From: DASRJW01 sp964567755
GTDB lineage: Bacteria > Krumholzibacteriota > Krumholzibacteriia > G020349025
DNA: 64,000 nt
Reading direction: 5' to 3'
NCBI GenBank assembly: GCA_964567755.1
Contig: CAZMNW010000053.1
Span: forward strand, 40,763 to 104,762
In this document: in pieces, positions 63,284 to 64,000 of the stretch
Numbering within the stretch: position 1 is the stretch's first letter
How the letters are laid out: every line of letters starts with the position of its first letter
The notes under the pieces: generated by a model
Seen by the model: the letters and a program-made list of their open reading frames with translations, nothing else
Told to the model about the DNA's origin: nothing
The model's database searches: none
Program-made: the position numbers and the translations under genes

Positions 63284-64000
63284 ATGAGCAGTCCCGATCA
63301 TCGATTCCTCCCAGGGACAGGTGCCGTGGGAACCCAAAGATGGATGCGTGCGCCGGCCTCGACCGGCGGGGCCACCGCGTTTGCTTCCGCGGCCCTTGCA
63401 GATGAACTACCTCTCATCCTGGCAGAGACCAGCGAGGCGTTCGGTTCTGCTTCTGCCGCGGTTGGAGATGCGCGTGTCCCCCAGACGAGCGCTGAGCTCG
63501 GTCCTCCGGCATCAGCCGGCTCGGGCCGCGCAGCGGTAGCGCCCCCCGTCTTGCCATCCACGGTGGCCGAAGGCGATCGGCTGCTGCTCGGTCTCGCGGC
63601 AATTGAGGCCGTGTTCGCGCTGCCGATCGCACGCGCGACGGCGGAGGTTGTTCGACGCTCGGCCTGGCGTGCCTTCGGCTACCTCAACCAAGGAGACTTC
63701 ACCCGCGAACGCTTGCAGCGAGAGCCGCGCTGGATGCACGAACAGACCCGGTTTCACGCGGCGCTCGAGATGCATCCGCGGCTCAAAGAGGCAGTTTGTG
63801 GGCTGGATGGTGGGGTGCCACTGGGTCAGGTGGCAACGATCCAGATCGGACGCGTAGCGACGGCCGAGACGCTCCTGAGCTGGATCGATCGCGCGCGCGC
63901 GCTGCCACTCTCTGAATTGCGCGCGGTGGTCACGGAAGCTTGCCGAGCCCAGGCCGAGAGCGGGGATGCGAGCTCTTCGAACGACCGCACGCCGGAGGTT
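63284..64000 (+). CDS. DUF222/HNH-endonuclease-like protein (N-terminal part, runs off window)
   Basis: The frame is open from 63284 to the edge, 239 codons. The first 110 residues are low-complexity Ala/Gly/Ser/Pro. Then come lines typical of the helical front part of DUF222-type HNH endonucleases: RSAWRAFGYLNQGDFTRERL, EMHPRLKEAVCGLDGGVPLG and QVATIQIGRVATAETLLSWI, ending in a helix LSELRAVVTEACRAQ. The HNH motif itself would lie beyond the window, so the nuclease call is by family resemblance. The promoter places the transcript start near 63288, so the ATG at 63284 is doubtful and a later start (GTG at 63326 or ATG at 63344) may be used. Such genes are often multicopy and mobile. Confidence 0.55.
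   Translation, partial: MSSPDHRFLPGTGAVGTQRWMRAPASTGGATAFASAALADELPLILAETSEAFGSASAAVGDARVPQTSAELGPPASAGSGRAAVAPPVLPSTVAEGDRLLLGLAAIEAVFALPIARATAEVVRRSAWRAFGYLNQGDFTRERLQREPRWMHEQTRFHAALEMHPRLKEAVCGLDGGVPLGQVATIQIGRVATAETLLSWIDRARALPLSELRAVVTEACRAQAESGDASSSNDRTPEV

Noticed and set aside
63096..63287. A 63-codon frame in the AT-rich spacer
   Set aside because: No ribosome-binding site, no domain, and it overlaps a near-consensus promoter that serves the next gene.

Overview
The window is GC-rich, densely coded bacterial DNA from a double-membraned (Gram-negative type) organism. Several genes have an FCB-group flavour: PorV-like barrels, FlgD-type Ig modules, C-terminal sorting-like domains (the YPNPF motif), Ser/Thr kinases fused to TolB-like propellers, and a sigma-54 activator with a TPR sensor. 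The mixture recalls uncultured lineages such as Candidatus Eisenbacteria and relatives. This is an impression from gene content, not a phylogenetic result. No rRNA, tRNA or CRISPR array was seen.

Layout, left to right. 1-9.4 kb: a truncated AI-2E family permease, an octaheme cytochrome with HEAT and TPR repeats, a small lipoprotein, and an M28 peptidase / LolA-like gene pair whose 3-prime end has been duplicated around an inserted two-gene nucleotidyltransferase cassette. A rhodanese-potassium channel gene with an in-frame TGA follows. 9.4-17.4 kb: an SRPBCC protein, a DUF4143 ATPase with its own compact promoter, a CPXCG protein, a Ser/Thr kinase and a DUF748/AsmA-like protein. 17.4-18.4 kb: a small graveyard of broken pieces (one orphan Ig-like repeat unit, a DUF4143 tail, a nucleotidyltransferase tail and a frameshifted partner gene). 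18.4-21.1 kb: a short secreted protein directly upstream of a TPR/sigma-54 activator. 21.5-26.9 kb: a giant exported metallophosphoesterase carrying 12 tandem Ig/cadherin-like repeats.

27.3-38.3 kb is one long leftward operon: exported Ig-like protein, PorV-like barrel, 1028-residue TPR protein, ExbB, two ExbD paralogues, TonB-like protein and a FlgD-like protein. This looks like a proton-driven trans-envelope machine; the composition resembles the Myxococcus Agl-Glt gliding motor at the level of parts. 38.7-42.1 kb carries a small barrel, glnS and a second AI-2E permease.

42.2-45.2 kb is boxC-boxB, the ring-epoxidising and ring-cleaving steps of aerobic benzoyl-CoA breakdown, without boxA or a benzoate-CoA ligase nearby. 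A very acidic miniprotein and an ABC-2 exporter follow. 47.9-50.7 kb is a spermidine-synthase-like membrane gene broken by a 22-bp tandem duplication. 50.9-55.3 kb holds a transaldolase, a Rieske/helical fusion and a GlgE-like GH13 enzyme. 55.4-62.6 kb is a leftward run of a TonB-like protein, a lipoprotein, a barrel, a TPR protein, mnmA, a 2-oxoacid dehydrogenase E1-alpha and another barrel. The right end has an AT-richer spacer with a near-consensus promoter and the start of a DUF222/HNH-endonuclease-like gene.

The most unusual items are the TGA inside the rhodanese-channel fusion, the nucleotidyltransferase cassette flanked by 491-bp direct repeats of a host gene tail, the ExbB/ExbD/TonB/TPR operon, and the secreted-protein/TPR-activator pair. 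Starts were chosen from ribosome-binding sites, signal peptides and overlaps, and several remain uncertain.
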